A stretch of 64,000 bases of DNA, taken from the NCBI RefSeq assembly GCF_000092245.1, contig NC_014166.1, positions 248,001 to 312,000 on the forward strand, written 5' to 3'. Below are positions 9,220 to 18,367 of this stretch, piece by piece (the first letter of the stretch is position 1; every line of letters starts with the position of its first letter). The DNA is from Arcobacter nitrofigilis DSM 7299. Its GTDB lineage: Bacteria > Campylobacterota > Campylobacteria > Campylobacterales > Arcobacteraceae. The translations under genes and the position numbers were made by a program. The notes under the pieces were generated by a model. That model ran no database searches. It saw only the letters and a list, made by a program, of their open reading frames with translations, and was not told the origin of the DNA.

Positions 9220-9570
9220 TTAATAAAGATTTTCTCTAACCATTTTTTTAAAAGCTTTCATATGAACTTTGAGCATATTTGGTATGATATCCTCTTTACA
9301 TGCATGAACAATATTTGCGTATTCTGGTTTAGAGTAAATTGTAGCTCTATCTCGTGCAAGAAGTATAAGTCTATTCATATCATCATCTAAAATAATATCT
9401 TCTCTATCTGTTATGGCATCATACACATAAAAAAACATTCTTCGCTCTTCACTTGACATTTGACAAGAATCATCAAGCATCTTAAGTGCTAATTTTCCTG
9501 CATACTCTATCTCAATAGGTGTAAAGTTATAGGTATATGCCCAATCATAAGCTTTTTTAAGTATGTCCAT
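9220..9570 (-). CDS. Small helical protein at the end of the MoxR/VWA cluster
   Basis: No family recognised. The 116-residue, probably soluble and mostly helical protein contains the stretches YNFTPIEIEYAGKLALKML and SEERRMFFYVYDAI. It starts at ATG with a strong AAGGAG site. It is the last of a minus-strand run beginning at the hemerythrin gene and is separated from the preceding 192-residue protein by nine bases, so it is probably translated from the same message as the MoxR and VWA genes. Confidence 0.7.
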   Translation of the reverse strand: MDILKKAYDWAYTYNFTPIEIEYAGKLALKMLDDSCQMSSEERRMFFYVYDAITDREDIILDDDMNRLILLARDRATIYSKPEYANIVHACKEDIIPNMLKVHMKAFKKMVRENLY

Positions 9571-9579
9571 TTTATCTCC

Positions 9580-10158
9580 TTAATCCATATATGGAATGTC
9601 TAAATTTGCATCTCTATCATTTGCACTAAAATCAAAACTATCATCTACAACCAGCTTAGAAAGATTCTTTTCTATAACTTTTATTTGTAGTTTATGGTAA
9701 GTATTGTTTTCAATATTTCTTTTTATTTCATTTTTATAAAAATTTAAAATTATAGGGTGTAGTTTTATTTGGTTTTGTAATAAATTATCTAAAAATTTAT
9801 TTAGTGATGAGATATCAAGTTCATCTATTTTTTCTAATTTTCTAACTAAGTTTCTTACAAACTGTTTTTGGTGGTATCCTTCACTTAATTCCAAAAGTTT
9901 TGATGCAGCAAAAATATCAGCATCAACTCCTGAATAATTATACAAATACCTAAAATGGTCACAAACTATTTCAATATATTTTGGATAATATTTTAAAACA
10001 AAAACAAGCTCTTTTAAATCTCCATCAATAAGTACTTGAAAGAGGGTTGCTGTTCTTTTTTCTATCTTATCCCAATGTGAACCATGCTCTTTAAATTCAC
10101 CTAAAAATCGTTCATAATTTTCTAGTTTGTAGTTTTCTTCCATGGTATTTATATGCAA
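9580..10158 (-). CDS. Uncharacterised helical protein in MoxR/VWA cluster
   Basis: No family recognised. A 192-residue acidic protein predicted to be almost entirely helical, without signal peptide or membrane segments. I keep the TTG start at 10158, which has AAAGG eight bases upstream; an in-frame ATG at 10143 is the alternative. The segment RTATLFQVLIDGDLKELVFVLKYYPKYIEIVCDHFRY resembles part of the next protein upstream (RARMLFRSLVDDDFIELNKVLDLVPVYLPVAIDQL), so the two may be distant paralogues. Confidence 0.68.
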   Translation of the reverse strand: MHINTMEENYKLENYERFLGEFKEHGSHWDKIEKRTATLFQVLIDGDLKELVFVLKYYPKYIEIVCDHFRYLYNYSGVDADIFAASKLLELSEGYHQKQFVRNLVRKLEKIDELDISSLNKFLDNLLQNQIKLHPIILNFYKNEIKRNIENNTYHKLQIKVIEKNLSKLVVDDSFDFSANDRDANLDIPYMD

Positions 10159-10181
10159 GAATTATACCTTTAACTAAGACA

Positions 10182-10883
10182 TTAAATTAATTTATTAGCA
10201 AGTTTTTCTAAACCTTTTTTTTGTAAAATATGAAGGTCTGAATTTTTTGTCCAAAGATAAGTTTGCTCTTTGTAATAGTTTAAAATGTTATTATCAACAT
10301 CATTTTTTATTTTTATAGTATTTTCTAATAATTCTTTGATTTCTGAGCTATCAAGCTCTTCAAAGTTTGCTAGTTTTATATACAAAGCACTTAAGAGTTC
10401 TTCATCTATAAACTCTTTTGATTTTTGTAAAAATTTTGTAGCTTCAATTTCACTAGCAAGCATATCATTCCACTTTCTTCCATTTTTTAACTGGTCTATT
10501 GCCACAGGTAAATATACTGGAACTAAATCTAAAACTTTGTTTAGTTCTATAAAATCATCATCAACTAAACTTCTAAAAAGCATTCTTGCTCTGTTTCTTA
10601 TTTTCCCTCTTAGATTATCTTTTTCAATGACATCTTTATGTAGAAGTTGAAACCTTTTTAGAGCAGGTAATTTTGAGTGGTTAAAAGCCATTATAGAGAC
10701 TATTGGATGCTTATCTGCTATTTGTTCTTCCCTTGAGCCATTTGGTCTACAAAATGCCCAATAAAGTCTAGCTTCCATATCTTCATGATTTAGATATTTT
10801 TCATCACCTAAGCTTTCAAAATCAGCTTCATCTTTTAGAAGTTCCACTTCCTCTTTATAGGTTAAATTGAATAACTCTTCCAT
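10182..10883 (-). CDS. Uncharacterised helical protein in MoxR/VWA cluster
   Basis: No family recognised. About 233 residues, soluble and helix-rich. The start is taken at ATG 10883, nine bases after AAAGG; an in-frame TTG at 10892 would add three residues. Its 5' end overlaps the VWA gene by 29 bp, strong evidence for translational coupling. A central segment starting RARMLFRSLVDDDF is similar to one in the 192-residue neighbour. The context suggests an accessory or substrate protein of the MoxR/VWA pair. Confidence 0.7.
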   Translation of the reverse strand: MEELFNLTYKEEVELLKDEADFESLGDEKYLNHEDMEARLYWAFCRPNGSREEQIADKHPIVSIMAFNHSKLPALKRFQLLHKDVIEKDNLRGKIRNRARMLFRSLVDDDFIELNKVLDLVPVYLPVAIDQLKNGRKWNDMLASEIEATKFLQKSKEFIDEELLSALYIKLANFEELDSSEIKELLENTIKIKNDVDNNILNYYKEQTYLWTKNSDLHILQKKGLEKLANKLI

Positions 10884-12081
10884 AACTTTCAAACCTTTTT
10901 AGATTTTTTCTATCACTGATTATAAATATAGTATTACTAACTAAAGACTCATTTATGTCAAACTCCCCATCACTTAGTACCATAAGTAGGTTTTCACTTC
11001 TTATTTCACTTGATTTTTTTAGATACCTTAAAACTTCATCAAAATCAGTTCCGCCATCACTTTTAGGAATAAAAAGTTCTTCTTGATTTAGAGGATTAAA
11101 GCTATCAAATTTTATGATATGTTCCTCTTTTACTTTTAAATCAAAGGGTAAGACAACTACTTTATATTCATAAAAGCCATCACATACATCTTTTACTACA
11201 CCTAAAAACTTTTTATATTCATCTAAACTAACACTTGAAGAGCTATCAAGGGCAATATATACTTCTATTAGTTCATCACTTTTTTTATTCCCAGGAAGAT
11301 ATAAACCACTATGGATAAATCTTCTATTTGGTCTATTGTAAGTGCTTGTTTTTTCAAAAAGTGAAGCAATTAGATACTCTTTTAGACTATCTTGTAGGGA
11401 AATTTCTGGTTTTATTAAGGTGTCAATCTCAACTTGTAAACCAATATATTCTTTAGAAGATTTTTTAGCAATAGACAAAGCTTGTATGATGATACCATCA
11501 AGTTTTTCTCTATCACCTTGATTTGTTTTATCATCATTGACTTCTTCAATATCAAGTTTAGATTCGTCATAAATATATGATTTTAACTTACCTTTTTCAT
11601 TTGCTTTTGTTTTTATCTCTTCATCTTCTTTTTTTTCTTTTGTTGATGATTCACTATCTTCTTCTTGCTCTTTATATAAAATCTCATAAACCTCTTCCAC
11701 ACACTTGTTTTCTAAATCAAGGTCAAGAATCTCATCTTTTGGCATTTCTCCTATATTGGAAAATTTTGACATAATAAGATTGACAACTAAATCACATGCT
11801 TGATTCCAAAGTTTTTTTTCTCTTGTTTTTTGTCTGTAAGGGTGTTTAAGTACTATATGTAAAAGAGTGTGAGCATAAAGATAGGTTATCTCTTGGGCAC
11901 TATAAAGTGAGAGTTTTTCTAAATCCACACTTATATGCATGCCATTTGTTTGAAAAGCACTAAATTTATTTTGAGCATAGATTGTAGGAATAGAAAGGGC
12001 AAGTACTGATAAAAAAGGATGATTGAATAAAAAGTTTATTCGAATTTTTTGAAAAATCTCATCATATGATGTATTGTCCAT
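10855..12081 (-). CDS. VWA domain protein with DUF2201-like metallopeptidase N-domain
   Basis: The N-terminal half matches the DUF2201-type layout: a helix with AHTLLHIVLKHPYR, then KLWNQACDLVVN. A charged, probably disordered linker rich in Glu and Lys lies near residues 140-190. The C-terminal VWA-like domain has an intact MIDAS pattern (ALDSSSSV, GGTDFDE, LSDGEFD). In DUF2201 proteins the first motif is usually HExxH; here Thr replaces the Glu, so peptidase activity is doubtful. I start at ATG 12081, behind GGAG; a TTG at 12111 is possible. It overlaps the MoxR gene by 20 bp, the usual MoxR-VWA pairing. Confidence 0.82.
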   Translation of the reverse strand: MDNTSYDEIFQKIRINFLFNHPFLSVLALSIPTIYAQNKFSAFQTNGMHISVDLEKLSLYSAQEITYLYAHTLLHIVLKHPYRQKTREKKLWNQACDLVVNLIMSKFSNIGEMPKDEILDLDLENKCVEEVYEILYKEQEEDSESSTKEKKEDEEIKTKANEKGKLKSYIYDESKLDIEEVNDDKTNQGDREKLDGIIIQALSIAKKSSKEYIGLQVEIDTLIKPEISLQDSLKEYLIASLFEKTSTYNRPNRRFIHSGLYLPGNKKSDELIEVYIALDSSSSVSLDEYKKFLGVVKDVCDGFYEYKVVVLPFDLKVKEEHIIKFDSFNPLNQEELFIPKSDGGTDFDEVLRYLKKSSEIRSENLLMVLSDGEFDINESLVSNTIFIISDRKNLKRFESYGRVIQFNL

Positions 12082-13069
12082 ACTGCTCCATCCATGAATC
12101 AAAGGCTTCAAGTTCAGCTATATCTTCATCTTTGATGATTAAATCTTTTATTAGCATTACATTAAACTCAACTGGTAGTTTGTTACAATACTCAAAAAGA
12201 TTTACAGCTTGAGTTGTCTCTTTGTACTTTTCAATAATAGCTGCACATAAGGCATATAATGCACTTGGCTCATTTGGCACAATATCAGATTCTCCTTTTA
12301 AAATAGCATCAATATCAGGCAAGGTTTTATAAACCTTTACAAAAGAGATAAACTCAATACCTGCTCCATAACCAACACTTCCATAAATAATTGGATTGAT
12401 TGTTTTTATATCCGAAATTGATTTTACAATATTTGATAACATACTCCAAGCTCTTGGTGTACAAAAAGCTGGGTTAGTTTCACTAGAACTTGGAACTTCA
12501 GTACTTAATAAATCAGGTCTAAATCCTAAAAAACCTATGATAAAAGGATGAATCTCATTTTTAATAGCCCAGATTTTAAAATCCTCATATTTAGCTTCAA
12601 GAACAATATGAACCATTCTATTTATCAAAGGACTAGGGAGTTTAAAAACGATACCTTTATCATCTATTTTATTTCCTGCACAAACTATTCTCCAGCCTTT
12701 TGGCATAGAATATTCGCCTATTTTTCTATCAAGAACTAGTTGATAAATAGCAGCTTGAACAGAGAGTGGGGCAGAGTTTAACTCATCTAAAAAAAGTATT
12801 CCTTTGGAGTTTTCATCTGAGGGTAAAAATATTGGTGGCATCCATTTTGTTTGCTCATTTGAGATAGTGGGAATTCCTCTTAAATCTATGGCATCAAGTT
12901 GGGATAAACGCACATCAATGATTTCTAAATCGTTTTGTTTAGCTATATCATTTACAATATAGGACTTACCAATTCCTGGACTTCCATGTATGAAGACAGG
13001 AATATCTGTATCAATTAAGGTTTGTAGTTGTTTATATAATTCTTGGGTACCAATAGCTGGAGTTATCAT
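12062..13069 (-). CDS. MoxR-type AAA+ ATPase
   Basis: A 335-residue cytoplasmic ATPase. The Walker A is GSPGIGKS (near residue 30), the Walker B is ILFLDELNSAP, and a sensor-like stretch is WRIVCAGNKIDD. MoxR-family ATPases act as chaperones that load cofactors or remodel a target together with a VWA-domain partner, and that partner gene overlaps the 3' end here. The substrate is unknown; the hemerythrin and three helical proteins of the cluster are candidates by context only. It is not a magnesium chelatase, since no chlorophyll genes are present. Confidence 0.88.
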   Translation of the reverse strand: MITPAIGTQELYKQLQTLIDTDIPVFIHGSPGIGKSYIVNDIAKQNDLEIIDVRLSQLDAIDLRGIPTISNEQTKWMPPIFLPSDENSKGILFLDELNSAPLSVQAAIYQLVLDRKIGEYSMPKGWRIVCAGNKIDDKGIVFKLPSPLINRMVHIVLEAKYEDFKIWAIKNEIHPFIIGFLGFRPDLLSTEVPSSSETNPAFCTPRAWSMLSNIVKSISDIKTINPIIYGSVGYGAGIEFISFVKVYKTLPDIDAILKGESDIVPNEPSALYALCAAIIEKYKETTQAVNLFEYCNKLPVEFNVMLIKDLIIKDEDIAELEAFDSWMEQYGQYII

Positions 13070-13077
13070 CTATATTC

Positions 13078-13266
13078 CTATGAGAGTTTTATATCTTTTA
13101 TTAGAGTATTTAAGTCATTGTTCAAAGTAGAAATTTTTTCTAAGATTTTTTGTTTTTCTTCAGGACTTAAAGTAAATTTATTATCAATAGTCTCATACAT
13201 TTTTAGGCTATCTGCAAAGATATTTTGCATAATTTCTTGTTTTATTTTATCTTCAAAAAGTCCCAT
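13078..13266 (-). CDS. Short coiled protein before moxR
   Basis: A 62-residue charged, helix-forming peptide (contains LSPEEKQKILEKISTLNNDL) with no recognised family. The ATG at 13266 is preceded by AAAGGAT. It sits nine bases before the MoxR gene and 15 bases after the hemerythrin gene, in the same direction. The spacing supports a real gene; a role can only be guessed from the cluster. Confidence 0.6.
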   Translation of the reverse strand: MGLFEDKIKQEIMQNIFADSLKMYETIDNKFTLSPEEKQKILEKISTLNNDLNTLIKDIKLS

Positions 13267-13280
13267 TTTATATCCTTTGA

Positions 13281-13682
13281 TTAGTGCTCAAATTTATTTA
13301 AGTGGCAAACTAAATCACTATCCATATTTGCTAAATGAAAATCAAACCATTGGGGTAATTTTTCTATAAAATATGATTTCAACATCTTTTTACCAAATGT
13401 TGAGTGAGAATTTTTTATAAAATATTCCATCTCTGCTAAGGCTTTGTAGTGTTCATCTTTATGCTCTTTTATAGTTGGATAATTATATTTTTCCATAAGA
13501 GTTTCTTCTTCTTGGAAGTGTTTTTCACTATGAATTAGTAATTCTTTTGATATTTGTATAATACTTTCTAAAGAGTTTATATTTGCATTTGCATATATAT
13601 CTAAGAACTCTTTATGTAATGTATCTATTTGGTCATGATTAAGTACATGTGTACTTTTATTAAATTCTTTTATTGTATTCAT
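13281..13682 (-). CDS. Bacteriohemerythrin (diiron oxygen-binding protein)
   Basis: A 133-residue single-domain hemerythrin, which binds O2 at a non-haem diiron site and may deliver or sense oxygen in a microaerophile. The ligand pattern is visible: H in TLHKEFL, H in HSEKHFQEEETLMEKYNYP with the Glu four residues on, the KEHKDEH pair, and the C-terminal H and D in DFHLANMDSDL. The N-terminus is less conserved than usual. It is first in the minus-strand cluster that continues with the MoxR and VWA genes. Confidence 0.87.
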   Translation of the reverse strand: MNTIKEFNKSTHVLNHDQIDTLHKEFLDIYANANINSLESIIQISKELLIHSEKHFQEEETLMEKYNYPTIKEHKDEHYKALAEMEYFIKNSHSTFGKKMLKSYFIEKLPQWFDFHLANMDSDLVCHLNKFEH

Positions 13683-13755
13683 CTACTATTGTATGCAAGT
13701 TTCATTCCAAGTTTTTTATAAGTGATATTTTGATAAAAAGTTCTAAAGGATAATT

Positions 13756-14448
13756 ATGAGATTTGATAAACTTTATAAAGGTAAGTTAGTAAAAAGATAT
13801 AAAAGATTTTTGGCTGATATTATTTTAGATAGTGGAGAAGAAATAACTGCTCATGTACCAAATAGTGGCGCGATGACTTCTTGTATAGAAGAGAACTGTC
13901 CTGTATGGGTAACTTTTCACGATAATCCAAAAAGAAAATTAAAGTATACCTTGGAACTCACAAAGATGCAAGATATTTTGATTTGTACAAATACAGGTGT
14001 TGCAAATAAGATTGCTATAGAAGCTATAAAAAATGGTATTATCAAAGAGTTACAAGGATATAATTCTCTTACTCCTGAACAAAAATATGGAGTAAACTCT
14101 AGAATTGATATTTTATTAGAAAATAAAGATGAAAAGTGTTATGTGGAAGTAAAAAGTGTAAGTTTAAAGATTAATGATTTTTTAGCTTTCCCAGATGCTG
14201 TAACAACAAGAGGGAAAAAACATCTAGATGAATTGGTTTCTATGGTAAAAGAAGGACATAGAGCTGTAATGTTGTATGTTATTCAAAGAACTGATAACTT
14301 ACCATTTACAATTGCAAAAGAGATTGACCCAAAATATAATGAAGCATTAAAAGAGGCTATGAATAGTGGTGTTGAGGTTTTAGTTTATCAATCAGATATT
14401 AACCTTGAAGAGATAAATCTAAAAACAAAGTCAAGTTTACAAATGTAA
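13756..14448 (+). CDS. sfsA: SfsA family DNA/RNA nuclease-like protein
   Basis: A 230-residue protein of the sugar fermentation stimulation family. An N-terminal OB-like part (KRYKRFLADIILDSGEEI, HVPNSGAMTSC) precedes a nuclease-like fold with the SRIDILLE and CYVEVKSVSL segments. E. coli SfsA was named for an effect on maltose metabolism and binds DNA; its true role is unclear. It starts at ATG behind AAAGGA and ends six bases before the convergent AbrB-type gene. Confidence 0.93.
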   Translation: MRFDKLYKGKLVKRYKRFLADIILDSGEEITAHVPNSGAMTSCIEENCPVWVTFHDNPKRKLKYTLELTKMQDILICTNTGVANKIAIEAIKNGIIKELQGYNSLTPEQKYGVNSRIDILLENKDEKCYVEVKSVSLKINDFLAFPDAVTTRGKKHLDELVSMVKEGHRAVMLYVIQRTDNLPFTIAKEIDPKYNEALKEAMNSGVEVLVYQSDINLEEINLKTKSSLQM

Positions 14449-14454
14449 GAAGTT

Positions 14455-15519
14455 TTATTCTAACCTTTTTGCAAATATATTAGATAGATTCATCACTAAA
14501 AAGAGCCTAACTATATGGTGAACAGCAATATATGGAACATTTGCTCCTACAATAATAGCTATTAAGTTTATATCTGCTTGTCCACCTGGAGCAAATGCCA
14601 ATAAAATAGACAAAATTGGAAAGTCAAAAAAGTAACTAACTATTAAAGTAAAAGTTGTTGTTATACAAGCTAGGATTATAAAATGCCCAAAGGTAGAAAG
14701 TAGAGTTTTAATAACTATATCTAACTTTATACCTTTAAAGGTAAATCCAATGATTGTTCCAAAAATTACTTGCACAAGTTTTAACAATTCATCAGGTGGT
14801 CTTGAATCAACAAAACCAATACTAAAAGCAAAAATACTTAAAAACATTGGACCCATTAAAAAAGCAGCAAAAAGGTTTAGTTTTTTTCCAATAATTGCAC
14901 CAATTGTTCCTATACAGACAAGATAAAAAAGCTGTTTTAAATCAATTTGACTTAAGGTTTCGGTAATTACTTGGTTACCACTTACATCTACATTAAAAAT
15001 ATAATGAACGATAAAAGGTAAGCTTAAAACTATAAATAAAAGTCTAGAAGATTGTACAAGTGTGATTTTTCTTGTATCAGCTTTTATTTGTTCTCCTAAA
15101 ATAACAAGTTCAATCAAACCCCCAGGAATAGAGCAGAAGAAGGCAGTCTTTTTCTCAAAATGTAATATTTTATAATAATAAAACATTCCCAATAAAATGG
15201 TGATAATTGTAAAAGGAATAACAAGCAGTAAAGAGAAAAAATAGACATTTAAATAGTTGAAAATCTCAGGGCTAAAAGCACTTCCAATGGTTACCCCAAT
15301 TATTACTCTTGCAGGGCTAGAAAATATTTTTGGACTTTTTAGGGGAAGAGTATCATATCTTACGGCAAAAGAAGTGGCACAAATAGCCCCTAAAAGCCAA
15401 GGAATAGGTAAATTTAAATATATAAAAAGAATAGATCCCAATACACCAATACAAAGTGTTAATACTATTTTTAATAACTCTTTGCTTGCATTTATAAAAG
15501 AATCTCTATCTATATTCAT
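14455..15519 (-). CDS. AbrB-family integral membrane protein (AbrB duplication)
   Basis: A 354-residue protein with about ten to eleven hydrophobic segments and two copies of the AbrB-type membrane repeat: LPIPWLLGAICATSFAVRY with SPARVIIGVTIGSAFSPE, and LFAAFLMGPMFLSIFAFSIGF with LVQVIFGTIIGFTFKG. The family is often misannotated as a transcription regulator through E. coli AbrB; it is more probably a transporter or an ammonia-monooxygenase-associated membrane protein. It overlaps the carbonic anhydrase gene by 14 bp and so follows it in an operon. Confidence 0.87.
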   Translation of the reverse strand: MNIDRDSFINASKELLKIVLTLCIGVLGSILFIYLNLPIPWLLGAICATSFAVRYDTLPLKSPKIFSSPARVIIGVTIGSAFSPEIFNYLNVYFFSLLLVIPFTIITILLGMFYYYKILHFEKKTAFFCSIPGGLIELVILGEQIKADTRKITLVQSSRLLFIVLSLPFIVHYIFNVDVSGNQVITETLSQIDLKQLFYLVCIGTIGAIIGKKLNLFAAFLMGPMFLSIFAFSIGFVDSRPPDELLKLVQVIFGTIIGFTFKGIKLDIVIKTLLSTFGHFIILACITTTFTLIVSYFFDFPILSILLAFAPGGQADINLIAIIVGANVPYIAVHHIVRLFLVMNLSNIFAKRLE

Positions 15520-16153
15520 TTATATCCTTATACTTTTTATTTTCTTGGTCATAAAATTCTATTGATCCATCTATTAAATTATAATACCAGCCATGAATAG
15601 TAATCTCTTTTGTAAGAACTTTTCTTTTTATTGCAGGGTATGTTAGTAGGTTTTTTAGTTGACATATTATAGAGTTTTTTTCTGTTGCTTTATATAAATC
15701 TTGTTTATTTTTATAAAGATGTTTATTTTCTAAGGTCATATCCTTTGCTTCTTTACCAAGTTCTAGCCATTTTCTTATATTTATATAATCATCTGTATTA
15801 GGAATATCTTCATACAGACTTTGGCATGCTCCACAATGTGAATGTCCACAAACAATTATATTTGATACTTTTAAGACTGAAACTGCATATTCTATAGCAG
15901 AGGCATTACCGTGAAAATCACCATCTGCACTATATGGAGGTACAAAATTGCCTATATTTCTAAGGGTAAATAAATCACCTGGTTTACTTCCTATCATAAA
16001 ATCAGTTGTTATTCTACTATCGCAACAACTTATAAATAAAACTTCAGGTTTCTGACCGTTATTTATTAGCTCATGTAGGTCATCTTTAAAATCTTCAAAG
16101 TGATATTTACGAAATAATTTATTACCTCGTATTAAGTTATTTATTGGATTCAT
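15506..16153 (-). CDS. Beta-class carbonic anhydrase
   Basis: Interconverts CO2 and bicarbonate at a zinc site. The ligands and dyad are in SCCDSRI (Cys with the Asp-Arg pair) and CGHSHCGA (His and Cys), and the NIGNFVPPY segment is present, giving a complete beta-class site. At 215 residues it has the usual length, and no signal peptide is seen, so it is cytoplasmic. It lies first in a two-gene operon with the AbrB-type membrane protein. Possible roles are CO2 capture for carboxylases and pH control. Confidence 0.95.
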   Translation of the reverse strand: MNPINNLIRGNKLFRKYHFEDFKDDLHELINNGQKPEVLFISCCDSRITTDFMIGSKPGDLFTLRNIGNFVPPYSADGDFHGNASAIEYAVSVLKVSNIIVCGHSHCGACQSLYEDIPNTDDYINIRKWLELGKEAKDMTLENKHLYKNKQDLYKATEKNSIICQLKNLLTYPAIKRKVLTKEITIHGWYYNLIDGSIEFYDQENKKYKDINEYR

Positions 16154-16195
16154 ATTAAGAGCATAGCTTTAAATAATGTAAAAATAATTAAATTC

Positions 16196-18367
16196 TTAGA
16201 TTTCAATGGAAAATATTGCACCATGGTGTGAATTCTTAACACTTATTGTTCCATTCATTTTTTCTTCAATAATCATTTTTGTCATATATAATCCAATACC
16301 TGTACCATAGTCATATTTTGTAGTGAAGTAAGGGTCAAAAATTTTATTTATAATAGTATCATCGATTCCACCTGCATTATCTTCAATATGTAAGCATAAC
16401 TTTTCATTTTTTTGAGCATAAATTTTTATTTGTGGATTTTGGATATTCTTTTCCAATAAAATATCTTTTGCATTTGATAATATGTTCATAATTGCTTGAG
16501 AATACTCATTTTTATAACCATCAATTTTATAATCTTCTTCGATATTAATAATAAGTTCTATATGGTGAAAGGTAAGAGTGGATTTTACTATTTTTAGTGC
16601 ATTATCTATTGCTTCATTTAAATAAAAGAGTTCTTTTTTTGAATTTGGATTAAAAAAATTTCTAAAATCATCAATTGTTTTTGACATATATTCAAGTAAA
16701 TCATTCGCTTCATCAACTCTATTTTGAAGATATTTTTTATCTAATTCTTTATAATCATAAGCAGATTCAATATCAAAAAATAATCCTGAAACTTGAGATA
16801 AAGGTTGTCTCCATTGGTGGGCAATATTACCTATCATTTCACCCATTGCTGCCATTTTTGATTTTTGGATTAATATATTTTGCTGTTTGATTTTTTCTTC
16901 TTTTAGAAGTGTTCGCTCTGTAATATCCCTCAAAGAAGCAAATAGTAAATTTTGGTTTTCATATGAATAGATAATTGCATTTAGTTCTATAGTTCTTGTT
17001 TGTTTATCTTTTGTAAATAATTTTACTGTTTTAACTAAAGATTTTGATTGTTTAATCTCTTCTAAACTCAATTGATCAAATAAGTTAAAAAAGTCTTTAT
17101 ATAATATTTCACTTGACTCATAACCTATAGTTTTAAGGGCAGTACTATTTAGACTTAAAATACGAGTACTATTATTGATTATTTCAGAGATTATAAAACC
17201 ATCATTACTATAGTTAAAAAGTAAGGCATATTTCTCTTCATTTTGTTTAACTCTTTTTCTATATTGATTAAAAAGCTCTTCTATCTTTCTTGTAAAAAGT
17301 AAGGAAAAAAAGAAAAAAACTATAGTCATAACTATAATGATGATGATTAGTTTTATTATGTTTTTGTAAAGGTTATCCAGAGATATTTTAGTCTCTTTTT
17401 TTACTATTTGATTGATATTTGATAGATTTACTCCAACTGCTATAAAATACCTATACTCTTTGATATATGTAGCATAAAAAAGCTTTTGGTTATAGTCATA
17501 ATAAGTTGCTTCATTTGCCTTATAATTTGTTTTTATAAGAAGTTCTTTTATTGCTTCAAGCTCTTTATTTGAAGTTATTATGTTTTTTTGTATTAGAAGT
17601 TTACTTTTATGCATAATATCAGTTAAACTATTTATTTTATAAATAAAAATAAACTCATCATTATTGAAACCTTGCAAGGTGATTTTTTTTAGAAGTTTAT
17701 CTGTTAGTTCCACATGATTACTCTCTAAATTACTTGCAGAACCTATTATTAGCCCCAATTCTTTTAGATGTCTTGAATAAGTGATTCTTTTGTTTGGTCT
17801 GTACCAATTATAGTCTAAGAAGTTTTGAGTATTGGGATTTGCATTTATCATTTTATTTATAAACTTTACCCCATCCAAATCTTCAAAATCAAGGAAATTT
17901 ATTCCTTCATTTTTAGGATAATCAGTATTTAAGAGTAGAGTTCCTTTTGTATTTAAAATAAAGTAATTAATATCATTTTTTTCTTGGGCGATCTCTTTTA
18001 GTGATTTTTCTATTAAATCTATTTGTTCTTCTTTTGAGAGATTTTTTGAAGATTTATACAAAGAATAGGCTAGATTATATGCAATGATTGATTGGTTTTT
18101 TATTCTTTGTTTTTTACTATTTATTATCGAAAGAGATTCAAAATCTATGTCATTTTTAAGATTTTGAACTGATGTTTTAACATAAAACATCTCCCTTTCT
18201 ATTAGTGTATTTTTGAAACTTTTTATATGAGTCCTAAAATTACTATATTCAGTTTTTATAAGAACTATACCAATGATAGTTGCTACTATTAAAATAATAA
18301 TTGTAGAACTAAGTAAAGTAGTTTTTTTTATTCCTTGTTCTACTGTTTGATTGTAGTTATTTTTCAA
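16196..18367 (-). CDS. Cache-PAS sensor histidine kinase next to tct operon
   Basis: A 723-residue membrane kinase. A transmembrane segment (residues 18-38) is followed by a long periplasmic Cache-type region (40-335), a second transmembrane segment (340-362), a PAS domain (380-490), an H box (NIAHQWRQPLSQVSG, near 515) and an HATPase domain with NILSNAKDIL, DNAGGID and GTGIGLYM motifs. Cache domains bind small carboxylates and amino acids. The gene overlaps its response regulator by 11 bp and lies just beyond tctCBA, so the likely job is sensing a carboxylate and controlling its uptake. Confidence 0.9.
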   Translation of the reverse strand: MKNNYNQTVEQGIKKTTLLSSTIIILIVATIIGIVLIKTEYSNFRTHIKSFKNTLIEREMFYVKTSVQNLKNDIDFESLSIINSKKQRIKNQSIIAYNLAYSLYKSSKNLSKEEQIDLIEKSLKEIAQEKNDINYFILNTKGTLLLNTDYPKNEGINFLDFEDLDGVKFINKMINANPNTQNFLDYNWYRPNKRITYSRHLKELGLIIGSASNLESNHVELTDKLLKKITLQGFNNDEFIFIYKINSLTDIMHKSKLLIQKNIITSNKELEAIKELLIKTNYKANEATYYDYNQKLFYATYIKEYRYFIAVGVNLSNINQIVKKETKISLDNLYKNIIKLIIIIIVMTIVFFFFSLLFTRKIEELFNQYRKRVKQNEEKYALLFNYSNDGFIISEIINNSTRILSLNSTALKTIGYESSEILYKDFFNLFDQLSLEEIKQSKSLVKTVKLFTKDKQTRTIELNAIIYSYENQNLLFASLRDITERTLLKEEKIKQQNILIQKSKMAAMGEMIGNIAHQWRQPLSQVSGLFFDIESAYDYKELDKKYLQNRVDEANDLLEYMSKTIDDFRNFFNPNSKKELFYLNEAIDNALKIVKSTLTFHHIELIINIEEDYKIDGYKNEYSQAIMNILSNAKDILLEKNIQNPQIKIYAQKNEKLCLHIEDNAGGIDDTIINKIFDPYFTTKYDYGTGIGLYMTKMIIEEKMNGTISVKNSHHGAIFSIEI

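Noticed and set aside
12062-13069. Magnesium or cobalt chelatase subunit
   Set aside because: The AAA+ and VWA pairing resembles chelatases, but no chelatase H subunit or tetrapyrrole gene is present, and the sequence fits MoxR.
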